NCBI RefSeq assembly: GCF_037975245.1
Contig: NC_092564.1
Span: 25,103,484 to 25,167,483, forward strand
Direction of reading: 5' to 3'
Length of the DNA: 64,000 bases
From: Apostichopus japonicus
Lineage: Eukaryota; Echinodermata; Holothuroidea; Aspidochirotida; Stichopodidae
In this document: piece by piece, positions 55,301-63,447 of the stretch
How the letters are laid out: the number at the start of each line of letters is the position of its first letter
Numbering within the stretch: position 1 is the stretch's first letter
The notes under the pieces: model-generated
Database searches by the model: none
Told to the model about the DNA's origin: nothing
Seen by the model: the letters and a program-made list of their open reading frames with translations, nothing else
Position numbers and translations under genes: made by a program

Positions 55301-58300
55301 ACACTGGCTATTTATGTAGTTTGCCCTTTTTTGGCTGTGAATAATATAGAGATGTTATAAGAATACGATGTCCTTTTGTTCACACTGTAGGTACATACTT
55401 TGGGTCAGATTTGATATGTTACCGGAGCGTTGCGATTACCTACAGGCCAAAGATTTACGAGCCAAGTGTTAAAGAAAAACAGTGCAAGCCACATATGGCC
55501 TTCAGATTATTAACAGAACTGAAAAGACACCAAACCACCATCAATTTTCAAATTATGATGGGTTCAGATTTATCTCTGAAAAACTTGTAAACAGAGGAAT
55601 GGGTCATTCTTGCAGCAATATTTCCATTTGCTTAGGCCAATCAATTTTGCCATTAAAAGTCAAAGCACCAGATTTTTTATCTGAAGTGAACTTACATTCA
55701 CCTTTTTTATCAGCTACCTGTGCAGTAGGGGTTGTTGAGCTATGTGGAGAGAATGCTGACTGCATTGAGACTTTGGACAATACCATCAAGTATAGGTGTG
55801 ACTGTCACTTTGGCCACATCAAACATGAAGGCAGATGCTTTGGTAAGTCTTAAACGAAGAAGATTTCACAGAGGTCATAGAATAATTAACCATCTGTAGC
55901 CAGGAGGTAATCTCTTTACAAGAGTATGTTTGGTGCTGAACCAAAGTTCAGGGCTGGTGGTACCGTAGCTGCTCTTCATCCCCCATTTTTAAATTTACAG
56001 GAAAGATGAACGAGAGTGAGTCCAATGTACGTCTTGTTCCTTCTAAGCCAAGAGAATTACTGAATGCAGCTAACAGTCTGTATGATTTATACCATGAACA
56101 CTTTATGTAATGTTTCATACTATAACTACCATCCAATAATGCATTATGTTTGGAAAAATTATTTATCTTTTTAAACTTGGTTTCTATTTCTTTCCTCCTA
56201 TTTCTCTTAACTAGTGAGTCCCACATGCAGCTCTGATCCAAACCCATGCGCAGGAATGTTTGAAGTTTGTGTTGATCTATTAGACACTGGTACTTATCGA
56301 TGTGATTGTGAAGAATTCTATCATAGGGTGGAAGGTGTTTGCACCGGTAATTTCACTATTTTTCTCCCCAACACAACTCTGTTTAATTAAATGGCTGGTT
56401 AGTGTGACAGGGTGTGCCTCTGTTTTACTTTTAATTTCAGAAATAAACTTATTAATGTTCTTATTGCTATAATTATGGACTAACAGAGGGAAAATAGGAA
56501 AATGGTCACTAATATCTCTATTAAGTATTCAAGATGTCATTAGAGAATCAACATTGGTTAAAATGTTGTCAATTATGGTGGCAGAAGATGGACTAACCCG
56601 AGTAGGTTTAGTTATTGTGGGGTAAAACCCGCTCGAATAAATAAGGTTAAGAAAGTCAGTAGATATGCTTGCTTTAGATAAATCAATATTAAAATCTCCC
56701 ATAATATAGGTACTGCAGTGATCATTAGCAATGGTGCTAAGGATAAGCTCCATATTTAAATTAAAATCATCATTTGAACTGTTGGGAGGTCTGTATACCC
56801 ATCCAACGATAAGCTTCTCGTTACTAGGTGTATTCGTTTCAATGAATATCGCTTTGATAGAATTGTTTAAAATAGACAAATCTGTACAGTGTTTAAAATT
56901 AGAGTCATTATTTATAAAAAGGCAAACACCACCACCCCTTCTTTCATTACGATGCTGTTCAATTAGTGTGTAATTGTCAATCTTAATAAGAGGAGATATA
57001 TCATTCGTAAACCAGGTTTCTGTAAAACCAATTATGGAAAAATCTTGATTTAACAAAGAGATAAAAGTAGCAATATCGGGAAAATGTTTCTTTAGACCAA
57101 GTCTGTTGTGATGAAGTAATGATACACACTTATGGGGTGGTGAGTTATTAAAGAATCGATGTCATAGTACTTACAAGATTCATTATTTTCGCTCATATCT
57201 TCCGTGGAATTAGTGTTAAAAGCATAATGGCTAGTAGAAAGTAAAGTTTGATTGCCATTTTCACTGAAATGAATTGAGTCCAATAGTAATTTCAGTTAGT
57301 TTCTATGGCCTCCTTTATTAGCAGTTCCTGTCTGTCCTTTCTCCTTAGTGCGGAAATTGTAGGTTTTCTCAATCGCCAGTTGTGTGGTTTTCTTTTGTTG
57401 ACTGGTTAACTTCTTCGGTACAGTGCAGACTTCATCGGTTGAAACTGCTTTCTTCATTCTTGTGTTTTCTGTTGCCGAGGATCGAGTTCGTGTGGGTTGG
57501 GAATTTGATGAACTTGTAGGAAGGTTTTCTTTCTGCGTTTTATGATATTTATCTGCTGGTTTGGTCTGTTTGTTATTACTATGTACACTATGTCTTTGCT
57601 TTGGTAAATGTTTGCTTTCTGCGTCCAAGACGATCGAAGTTGCACTTTCACATGTATCTAAGTTTGATCTAGTGGCCTGATCTGTCACTTGACTGTCTTT
57701 TCTGGTGTCTCCTTTAAGGTTAGGTTGTTGATGAACTTCATCATTGTTCCCTTGATCGGATTCTCTTGTTGTCTCTTTGTCTTGCTGCAGGCGCGTAGCG
57801 AGGAATTTGCCAAGGGAGGGGCAAAACTGTAAGCAAACTATTAGAGCCGTAGATAGGGCATTGCAAACTATCTAAGCGTAGCGCTACCATGAGTTGGCGC
57901 GAAGCGGACAAGAAAATTTTGGCTGAAAATGCTTTCCAGATCGCTGGAAATGGCACTTCCCAGGCCTTGAGAGTTGCATCTTAGCATTTTCTCTTTTGAA
58001 ATTACTAGCGATATCATAAAAACATACAAAAAAAATATGCTCAAGGTGGGGGCGGCTGCCCCCTTCGCCCCCCACCCCCTCGGCTACACGCCTGTCTTGC
58101 TGATCCTCCATCGTCTCTTGCTCGTAATCTTCTTCATGAATATTCAGTGCAGTTGAAGCTTTTGTGGCCAAAGCGATGACAGTTAAAGCACTCTATTGTT
58201 GGGCATCTTGATTCGGAGTGTCCCAGCTCATGACATTGTTTACATCTATAGTTTGGGCAGTTCCTCATTAGATGATCCTCTCCCAAGCAATTGTTGCAAA

Positions 58301-61300
58301 CCCTACTTTGGCTATTGTGTTTGAGTCTTATATGAATGCCTCCAATAACAACAGCATATGGTAGACTTTTTACCTTGCTTGGTAATTCAAGACGCACAAA
58401 TCGTGTCGCCTTTTGGATGTTGGGAAAATCATTGTAGAATTAATGGGTCCATTCAGATCGAGTTTTGCAGCCAAGTTCTGTTAATTTCTCGGTTAGTTCA
58501 GAATCATAAAAAAAAAAAGAGGGACGTTGAATAAACTTACAGTCAATATATGTCTTGTTACACCCATCACGGCGCAATCTTCTTTCCCAATTTGTAAACC
58601 TGACTCATGTAACAATTCAGCATCCTTCACGTTTTTAAGTGTGACAATCCATTGCCCAGAAACTTTAACACATCCGATGATGTTCTTCCTTCTGACGTCA
58701 ATTGAGATAGCATTTATTACATCAATAGCGTTAAACGAGCAATCAATTATTTTTATGCTATTCTCCTTCAGGTTGTTGATTTTCTGCCGTTGCTCCATAC
58801 TAACAGGTGAATTGTGGCTAGAATTAGCAGAACCCATATCTGTAGTGAAGGGCTGACTTGCACCAAAAGATGCAGCTGCCAATTTTGTAAAAGAGTTTCC
58901 TTTCAAACTGTGTTCCAATTTCAATTTACCCAGCAATTAAATAAAATGAATCGTTCGTGCAATCTAGTAACTAGCAGTTCTCCAATTTTGATTATTTCGA
59001 CTACCAAATGGCGGAAAAATCGTATATTTTTGAGAGACATAATTGTAACATGTTCGTGGGACACTCACACACCCATTAAACAAAAAATAAAAGCAATATG
59101 GTGGTTGATATGTATAAACAGACCTCAGCCTTTGGTGAGGTTTTTTTGTGTGCACTATAAATATCATCAAATAAAATAGAACATTTTTTGGGTTTTTTCT
59201 CTGTCATTATTTCTGCCATAACAGTCAGGTTAGATTGCTGCCCAATTGAAGGAACTTACATTGATGGAATCTGCTACAAGTTTTTCAACGTTGAAGTAAC
59301 TTTTGCAGAGGCTCAGGGTAACTGTTCTCTGGCTGCTACAGCAGGACATTTGGCTAAAGTATTACCAAACCAGGCACTTGAGGTGAGTAGTCATCGTTCC
59401 CTTCATCTCTGAACAATTTATCCTTCGCACTGTATTTGGTGCCAATTCACCCCTCATTCCCCACCCCGTCCTACCCCAACAAGAATAGACTGCAATGGTT
59501 TAAGCATTGTTGAGTAAACTTAGATTGCTAGCAATTAAAAGGGACATGTGTAGAAGTTTCTAGATAATGCTTTGATATGTTATCATGTTTATTTTTTGAG
59601 GCAGTTTCTATAGGAATTGTTTGTAAATACGAGACACAATTAACATCCGAATGCCACAATGGTCATCTGTGATTAGTATAGATTTGATTCATTTGTACCT
59701 TGCTCATATATGTCTCACTTGTTACAGTTTCATCTGTACCTGACTCATCTGTACCTGATTCATATATATATCTGACTTGTTACAGCTGACTTATCTGTAA
59801 CAGACTTATCTTATTTGTTACAGCTTCATCTGTTCCCAACTCATCTGTAACTGACTCATATATATCTGAGTTGTTACAGCTGACTCATCTGTTGCTGCTG
59901 CTGCTGTATTGCCATAGTCCTCATAGAACCGTCGGCATTCTCTTGTTTGCCTTTGCTCTTGCCACGGCCATTCCTCCATCTGTCCACTTCCTGATGTTAT
60001 CGATCCATCCTGTTTTCCTACGTCCTGGCCTGGCCTTCCCTTCTACTTCTCCCTCTACTGTCATCTGAATTAGGCTATCTGATCGGCGCTTCCAATGTCC
60101 ATACATGGACAGCTTGCTCTTCCTTAACTGGACAAGTAGATCTTCCTCTTCTGAAACTCCTACCCTCATCTGTACCGGATTCATATATATCTGACTTGTA
60201 ACAGCCAACTCATCTGTACCAGACTCATATATCTGACTTGTTACAGCTGACTCATCTGTACCAGACTTATATAAATCTCATTTGTTGTAGCTGCCTCAGT
60301 TCTATATACCTGATTCCGTGTTAGTTATTGGTGCATGATTCCGTGTTAGTTCTTGATGCCCGATTCAATGTTACTTCTATATGGCCGATTCCATACTAGT
60401 TCTATGTGCACTATTCAGTGCTATTTTATCACTCACTGTATTAAAGCCCTTATACTGTATATAACTGTAATAACTGCATCATCTTTAACTCTTCATTTAA
60501 AGACCTTCATGCGACAGGGTATTCAACAACTAGATTTGTTTTTTGCCTGGATTGGACTGACCAGCAGCCAAGAGTGGGGTGTCCTTGACAACCAGTATAC
60601 TTGGCTATCTGATAGGCTAACAGTCCCTCGAAATCATCCGTAAGTTTAGACTTTTGTTTGAATGGAGTGTGGTAGGGTTGATGTCCAATAACATAACCAT
60701 CTGTGTGTTAAGACTTTACCAACATGTTAGATATGGGTGATGTCCAATAACATGACCATCTGTGTGTTAAGACTTTACCAACATGTTAGATATGGGTGAT
60801 GTCCAATAACATAACCATCTGTGTGTTAAGACTTTACCAACATGTTAGATATGGGTGATGTCCAATAATATGGCCATCTGTGTGTTAAGACGTTACAACT
60901 TGTTAGATATGGGTGATGTCCAATAGCATGGCCATCTGTGTGTTAAGACTTTACCAACTTGTTAGATATGGGTGATGTCCAATAACATGACCATCTGTGT
61001 GTTAAGACTTTACAACTTGTTAGATATGGGTGATGTCCAATAACATGGCCATCTGTGTGTTAAGACTTTACCAACTTGTTAGATATGGGTGATGTCCAAT
61101 AACATGACCATCTGTGTGTTAAGACTTTACAACTTGTTAGATATGGGTGATGTCCAATAACATGACCATCTGTGTGTTAAGACTTTACCCACTTGTTAGA
61201 TATGGGTGATGTCCAATTACATGTTCAATAACATGGCCATCTGTGTGTTAAGACTTTACCAACTTGTTAGATATGGGTGATGTCCAATAACATGACCATC

Positions 61301-63447
61301 TGTGTGTTAAGACTTTACAACTTGTTAGATATGAGTGATGTCCAATAACATGACCATCTGTGTGTTAAGACTTTACCCACTTGTTAGATATGGGTGATGT
61401 CCAATTACATGTTCAATAACATGACCATCTGTGTGTTAAGACTTTACCAACTTGTTAGATATGGGTGATGTCCAATAACATGACCATCTGTGTGCTTAGA
61501 CTTTACCAACTTGTTAGATATGAGTGATGTCCAATAACATGACCATCTGTGTGTTAAGACTTTACCAACTTGTTATATATGGGTGATGTCCAGTAACATG
61601 ACCATCTGTGTGCTTAGACTTCACCAACTGTTAGATCTTATTGAATCCATCTTTGAATCCATCTTATTGAATCCATCTTATTGAATCCATGTTATTGAAT
61701 CCATATTTGAATTCATCTAACTGAACCAGGGTTAATTTATTCGGTATCGCGTTGCATAACGCATATGTAACATGGGCAAATGGCTATACAAGTGCAAAGA
61801 TGTATGGCAGCTTTTGCACATTGGAACTTCATTATTGTATAACTGATAATTAGAGCCATCAAACTGCTACACAAACTTTGAACTCAAAATCATTCCCTGT
61901 GAATCCATGTTATTGTTTTCAGGAGTTGGCGTGGTATCAATCCTGTTAATCCCTGTGTTGCAATTGATCTCAATTTGGCGTGGACCAGCGTCAGATGTGA
62001 TCTACCCAGTCGATTTCTCTGCCAGTACCAGAACATACGTTGTGTTGATCCACCAGATGCAATAAGTATGTAATCAAATCACAATTTCCATGCCAACCCT
62101 TTTTTTGGTGTTTTGTTGTAAGATGTAACACAATTAATATATATATATATTGTATGATGTCTCACCACTCTAATTTACAATACAAGTGAAATAATAGATT
62201 TAACTTTTTCATTTCTCCTTGGCCCGATCTGAAGTCAACAATGAAGTCAAAAGTAACAGACTGTCTTTCTTGCATTTTCTTTCTTACTTTCTCTTTTTTT
62301 CCCTTTGTTTGCAAATTTTGCAAGTTTTTTTTTACATTTGAAATAATTGAGTATAATATCTATTCATAATGCTTAGTTATTGGAGCCTAACTAGGCCAGT
62401 AATAATAATTAAACACTAAATATATTTTTGTTACAACTTGCTTCTCTAGCATGCAAGGGGATGTGTGGGTATGTGCAGCCATGTGATCAAGAGCTGAACC
62501 AAGTGTGTGTGGACACTCCTCAGTCATACATATGTAACTGTAAAGCAAGCACACAACAGATCAATGGCAGATGTCTTTGTAAGTAATATAGACCTCTTTC
62601 ATTAACAAATTTTATCCACGTTAAATAACAGAACCCAGATGAATGAACATTTGAGTAGGAACATATGGTGGCTTCTGATAGTACCCTGTAAGTGATTTAT
62701 AGGGATCTCTAACAACTTAGCTGGTCTTGATAAGTTGTTTAGGTGAATGACAGAATTTGTTCATCTTAGGTCACTGCTTCAAACTTTGTTCTAGATAGCA
62801 TTGCTCTTTCAAAATAGACTTTCAAATGAATGCTAAGTTACCCATGCAAAAACTAGAGATACTCTGTTAAAACATATGCTAGACAACACATGTTCATTAG
62901 TATCTAGTTTATTGGTGTAGGTATATTAATGTACTACTTATGTTGAGCAGTATTAGGTGGAGAGGGATCTGTACATTTAGATATTAATTGGTTGTGCCTG
63001 TTCAGAGGACAGTTATGCAAACACTTGTATTCAGAATCCAGAGTGTAATAATTTAGCCATTGCTACAATTATTAACAAATTTGATTTAGTGGATTATTTA
63101 AAGAAGTTGAGCCATTACATATCTTGTTGACCTCAGAGTTTGATGGTTACACAGACAAGATCAAATAATGTCCACCAGCAGGCTTGAAATTATCATAAGT
63201 GTGCCTGACTTGTGTATGCCTGTTTTATTTATGTCTCATGCAAACATATTTAGTGAATTACACCAACAAACTCTTTTCCTTTTGTTTTACTCTTCTCTTT
63301 GTAATGAATCTGTCTTTAGACACTGAAGCCATTGAAAGTGAAATCAAGATGTTATCTATCAACAATACCCTGGCCAGCTTCACAAGACCAATATCAGACC
63401 CATCTACTTCAGAATTTAAGCAACTTGAAGGCTTTTTTTGTGATGCA
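43257..63447 (+). CDS. Secreted/membrane CTLD-EGF(x8)-CTLD-EGF-SEA multidomain protein (3' end outside window)
   Basis: Seventeen exons with consistent phases: 43257-43323, 45294-45457, 46299-46420, 46672-46829, 48219-48356, 49779-49904, 50451-50597, 51147-51296, 51625-51747, 52340-52477, 55714-55842, 56215-56346, 59225-59382, 60503-60639, 61923-62065, 62450-62578, 63320-63447. They give 763 residues: signal peptide 1-24, CTLD 26-167, EGF-like 171-531, CTLD 532-672, EGF-like 678-720, SEA from ~725. The start ATG has a purine at -3 and G at +4 and is followed by a clear signal peptide. The protein enters the secretory pathway; SEA domains are usually juxtamembrane and often autoproteolysed, so a transmembrane helix beyond the window is plausible (inference). 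No named orthologue is recognised. Roles in adhesion or recognition are suggested only by domain content. Confidence 0.88.
43324..45293 (+). other. First intron of the CTLD/EGF/SEA gene
   Basis: Contains the hAT-like element at 43346-43654 starting 22 bp after the donor, a G-run near 44099-44110, and otherwise unremarkable sequence. No exon recognised. Confidence 0.5.
43346..43654. mobile_element. Degenerate hAT-type element, target duplication GCTTAGAT
   Basis: A 309-bp element. The left end CAGGGGTTCCCTAACTGGGG is a classic hAT terminus; the right end, read inward, is CACGAACTCCCT (8 of 12 matching). An exact 8-bp duplication GCTTAGAT flanks it at 43338-43345 and 43655-43662. Non-coding. 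Confidence 0.75.
45294..46829 (+). CDS. First C-type lectin-like domain (three exons)
   Basis: Exons 45294-45457 (phase 1/0), 46299-46420 (0/2) and 46672-46829 (2/1). The fold is a long-form CTLD with six cysteines: CPDQRWF..GDCFLF, TFQDAEITCQ, the core FLIGLSD (WIGL equivalent), FRWLDGTWP, NWAEGHP, DCVIINDAGQWESVQC and SYSFVC. The calcium/sugar motifs are not canonical: there is no EPN or QPD before NWAEGHP, and WND is replaced by QWESVQ. A calcium-independent or protein-binding role is therefore more likely than classical sugar binding (inference). Confidence 0.9.
45900..46075 (+). mobile_element. tRNA-derived SINE
   Basis: An A-box-like TATGGTCAAGTGGC near the 5' end and a B-box-like GGGTTAGAGTCC at about 45966-45977, then a tRNA-unrelated body (GATTTTCATCCAGGAGAAAT) and a terminal A14 run at 46058-46071. 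It lies in a CTLD1 intron. Target duplications were not obvious. Confidence 0.65.
46830..48218 (+). other. Intron between CTLD1 and EGF1, nothing recognised
   Basis: About 1.4 kb of AT-rich sequence with no exon, repeat array or transposon signature that I could support. Confidence 0.5.
48219..56346 (+). CDS. Eight tandem EGF-like domains, one per exon
   Basis: Exons 48219-48356, 49779-49904, 50451-50597, 51147-51296, 51625-51747, 52340-52477, 55714-55842 and 56215-56346 are all phase 1/1 and 123-150 bp. Each encodes one six-cysteine EGF-like module, for example ECTAPG..ICLGPNDFC, YHCVCIPGY and QC in the first, and TCSSDPNPC..VC, YRCDCEEFY and VC in the eighth. Only the first (EFNEC) and third (NVDETC) vaguely resemble a calcium-binding EGF start, so most are probably non-calcium. 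EGF6 begins with the unusual VFMLTRCNVL linker. Symmetric phases make each exon skippable without a frameshift. Confidence 0.92.
49302..49355 (+). pseudogene. Partial copy of the EGF1 exon
   Basis: Closely matches the exon 48219-48356 over 54 bp (GGAGCAGCAGA, ATCTGTTTGGG, CCTAATGACTTCTGTGAAGA, TGCAGCT), preceded by a CAG-like ATTGACAG. It then diverges and loses the C-terminal cysteines. A relic of exon duplication. Confidence 0.85.
52495..52700 (+). repeat. ~100-bp tandem duplication
   Basis: GGTCTGAGTATTAAAACCAC, AGCAGTGGTCCATGATCCCT, TGTGTGCCTGATGGTCTGCA and GACAGGTAGACTAATAA occur twice, immediately after the EGF6 exon. Confidence 0.85.
52890..54475 (+). repeat. Large palindromic minisatellite, ~38-45-bp units
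   Basis: About 1.6 kb of units of the form ATTAACTAAATATCATTACA followed by GACCATTTAAAGGTCTAGG. The AGACC...GGTCT arms make each unit a dyad. Variants include GAGCTGCTAGGATGACT. A ~381-bp block starting near 53058 recurs at 53439, a higher-order repeat. It lies in the EGF6-EGF7 intron (52478-55713). Confidence 0.9.
54782..55110 (+). repeat. 43-bp G-rich minisatellite, ~7 units
   Basis: Units GCAACAGCAGGGCCCCAAGC followed by ATGGGGTGTGGGTGGGGTAG, with variants. Long reverse-strand frames here arise from the repeat, are mutually overlapping, and are not genes. The rest of the intron to 55713 has no recognised element. Confidence 0.9.
56450..59180 (-). pseudogene. Non-LTR retrotransposon fragment: ORF1 plus endonuclease, no reverse transcriptase
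   Basis: Minus-strand LINE relic in the EGF8-CTLD2 intron. The ORF1 N-terminal part lies at 58936-58493. Three CCHC zinc knuckles (CNNCLGEDHLMRNC, CKQCHELGHSESRC, CFNCHRFGHKSFNC) lie at about 58310-58140. A Ser/Thr/Lys-rich ORF1 tail is at 57688-57296. An apurinic endonuclease follows at about 57115-56500, with TETW, GDFNID and, after a frameshift, SDH. An A-run near 58507 and other indels break the frames, and a MITE interrupts ORF1. No reverse transcriptase follows before the EGF8 exon. Class: LINE, Jockey/I/CR1-like by ORF1 knuckles and EN style (tentative). End coordinates are approximate. Confidence 0.85.
57788..58094. mobile_element. hAT-type MITE, copy 2, nested in the LINE, target duplication TCTTGCTG
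   Basis: A 307-bp element with ends CAGGCGCGTAGC / GCTACACGCCTG, flanked by TCTTGCTG at 57780-57787 and 58095-58102. Inverted relative to copy 1 at 41344-41640. Its position inside ORF1 shows it arrived after the LINE. Confidence 0.92.
59225..62065 (+). CDS. Second C-type lectin-like domain (three exons)
   Basis: Exons 59225-59382 (phase 1/0), 60503-60639 (0/2) and 61923-62065 (2/1), the same phase pattern as the first CTLD. Motifs: LDCCPIEGTYIDGICYKFF, TFAEAQGNCSLAA, AGHLAKV, AWIGLTSSQEWG, YTWLSDRLTV, NPCVAIDLN, AWTSVRCD and RFLCQYQ. As in the first domain, EPN/QPD and WND are absent (AWTSVR in the WND position), arguing against canonical calcium-dependent sugar binding. The middle intron is filled with a ~58-bp tandem array. 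Confidence 0.88.
59690..60290 (+). repeat. Imperfect tandem repeat of TCATCTGTACCTGACTCATA-type units
   Basis: Variable units of CTCATCTGTA, CTGACTCATATATATCTGAC and TTGTTACAGCTGA on both sides of an inserted LINE fragment (59890-60170). The repeat contains many TTACAG acceptor-like words within the CTLD2 intron. Confidence 0.75.
59890..60170 (-). pseudogene. Reverse-transcriptase C-terminal tail fragment of a LINE
   Basis: The minus-strand frame reads LRKSKLSMYGHWKRRSDSL, then GEVEGKARPGRRKTGWIDNI and RKWTDG. This is the characteristic post-RT tail (K-S--GH--RR, EGK--GRR-T-WIDNI--W) of LINE polyproteins. It ends at a (CAG)n-like 3' tail (GCTGCTGCTGCTG at 59894-59906 on the + strand). It is about 280 bp, strongly 5'-truncated, and inserted inside a tandem array. 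Confidence 0.8.
60665..61630 (+). repeat. ~58-bp tandem array, about 16 units
   Basis: Units contain GATATGGGTGATGTCCAATA, ACATGACCATCTGTGTGTTA and AGACTTTACCAACTTGTTA; spacing is 55-67 bp. It occupies most of the intron between the second and third CTLD2 exons. The short ATCCATCTTATTGAATCC repeat follows at 61645-61720. Confidence 0.93.
62450..62578 (+). CDS. Ninth EGF-like domain exon
   Basis: Phase 1/1 exon encoding TCKGMCGYVQPCDQELNQVC then YICNC and GRC. It carries seven cysteines rather than six, the extra one lying in the TCKGMC start, so one may be unpaired or pair outside the module. The donor is GTAAGT at 62579. It ends with T, which with the SEA exon's AC gives a Tyr codon. Confidence 0.85.
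62579..63319 (+). other. Intron between EGF9 and SEA exons with a possible dead exon
   Basis: Contains at 63006-63060 an EGF-like fragment after a CTGTTCAG acceptor (EDSYANTCIQNPECNN in the phase used by the other EGF exons). It has only two cysteines and no matching donor. With the preceding exon's final T it would create a TAG stop. Probably a degenerate EGF exon. Confidence 0.5.
63320..63447 (+). CDS. Start of a SEA domain
   Basis: Phase 1/0 exon encoding YTEAIESEIKMLSINNTLAS, then FTRPISDPSTSEFKQLEGFF and CDA. The pattern (hydrophobic-x-SFT, DPSS-EF--LE--FC) is the N-terminal half of a SEA module as seen in membrane mucins and adhesion GPCRs. The G^SVVV cleavage half would be in the next exon, outside the window. 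The length seen is 42-43 residues, against ~110-120 for a full SEA domain. Confidence 0.75.
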
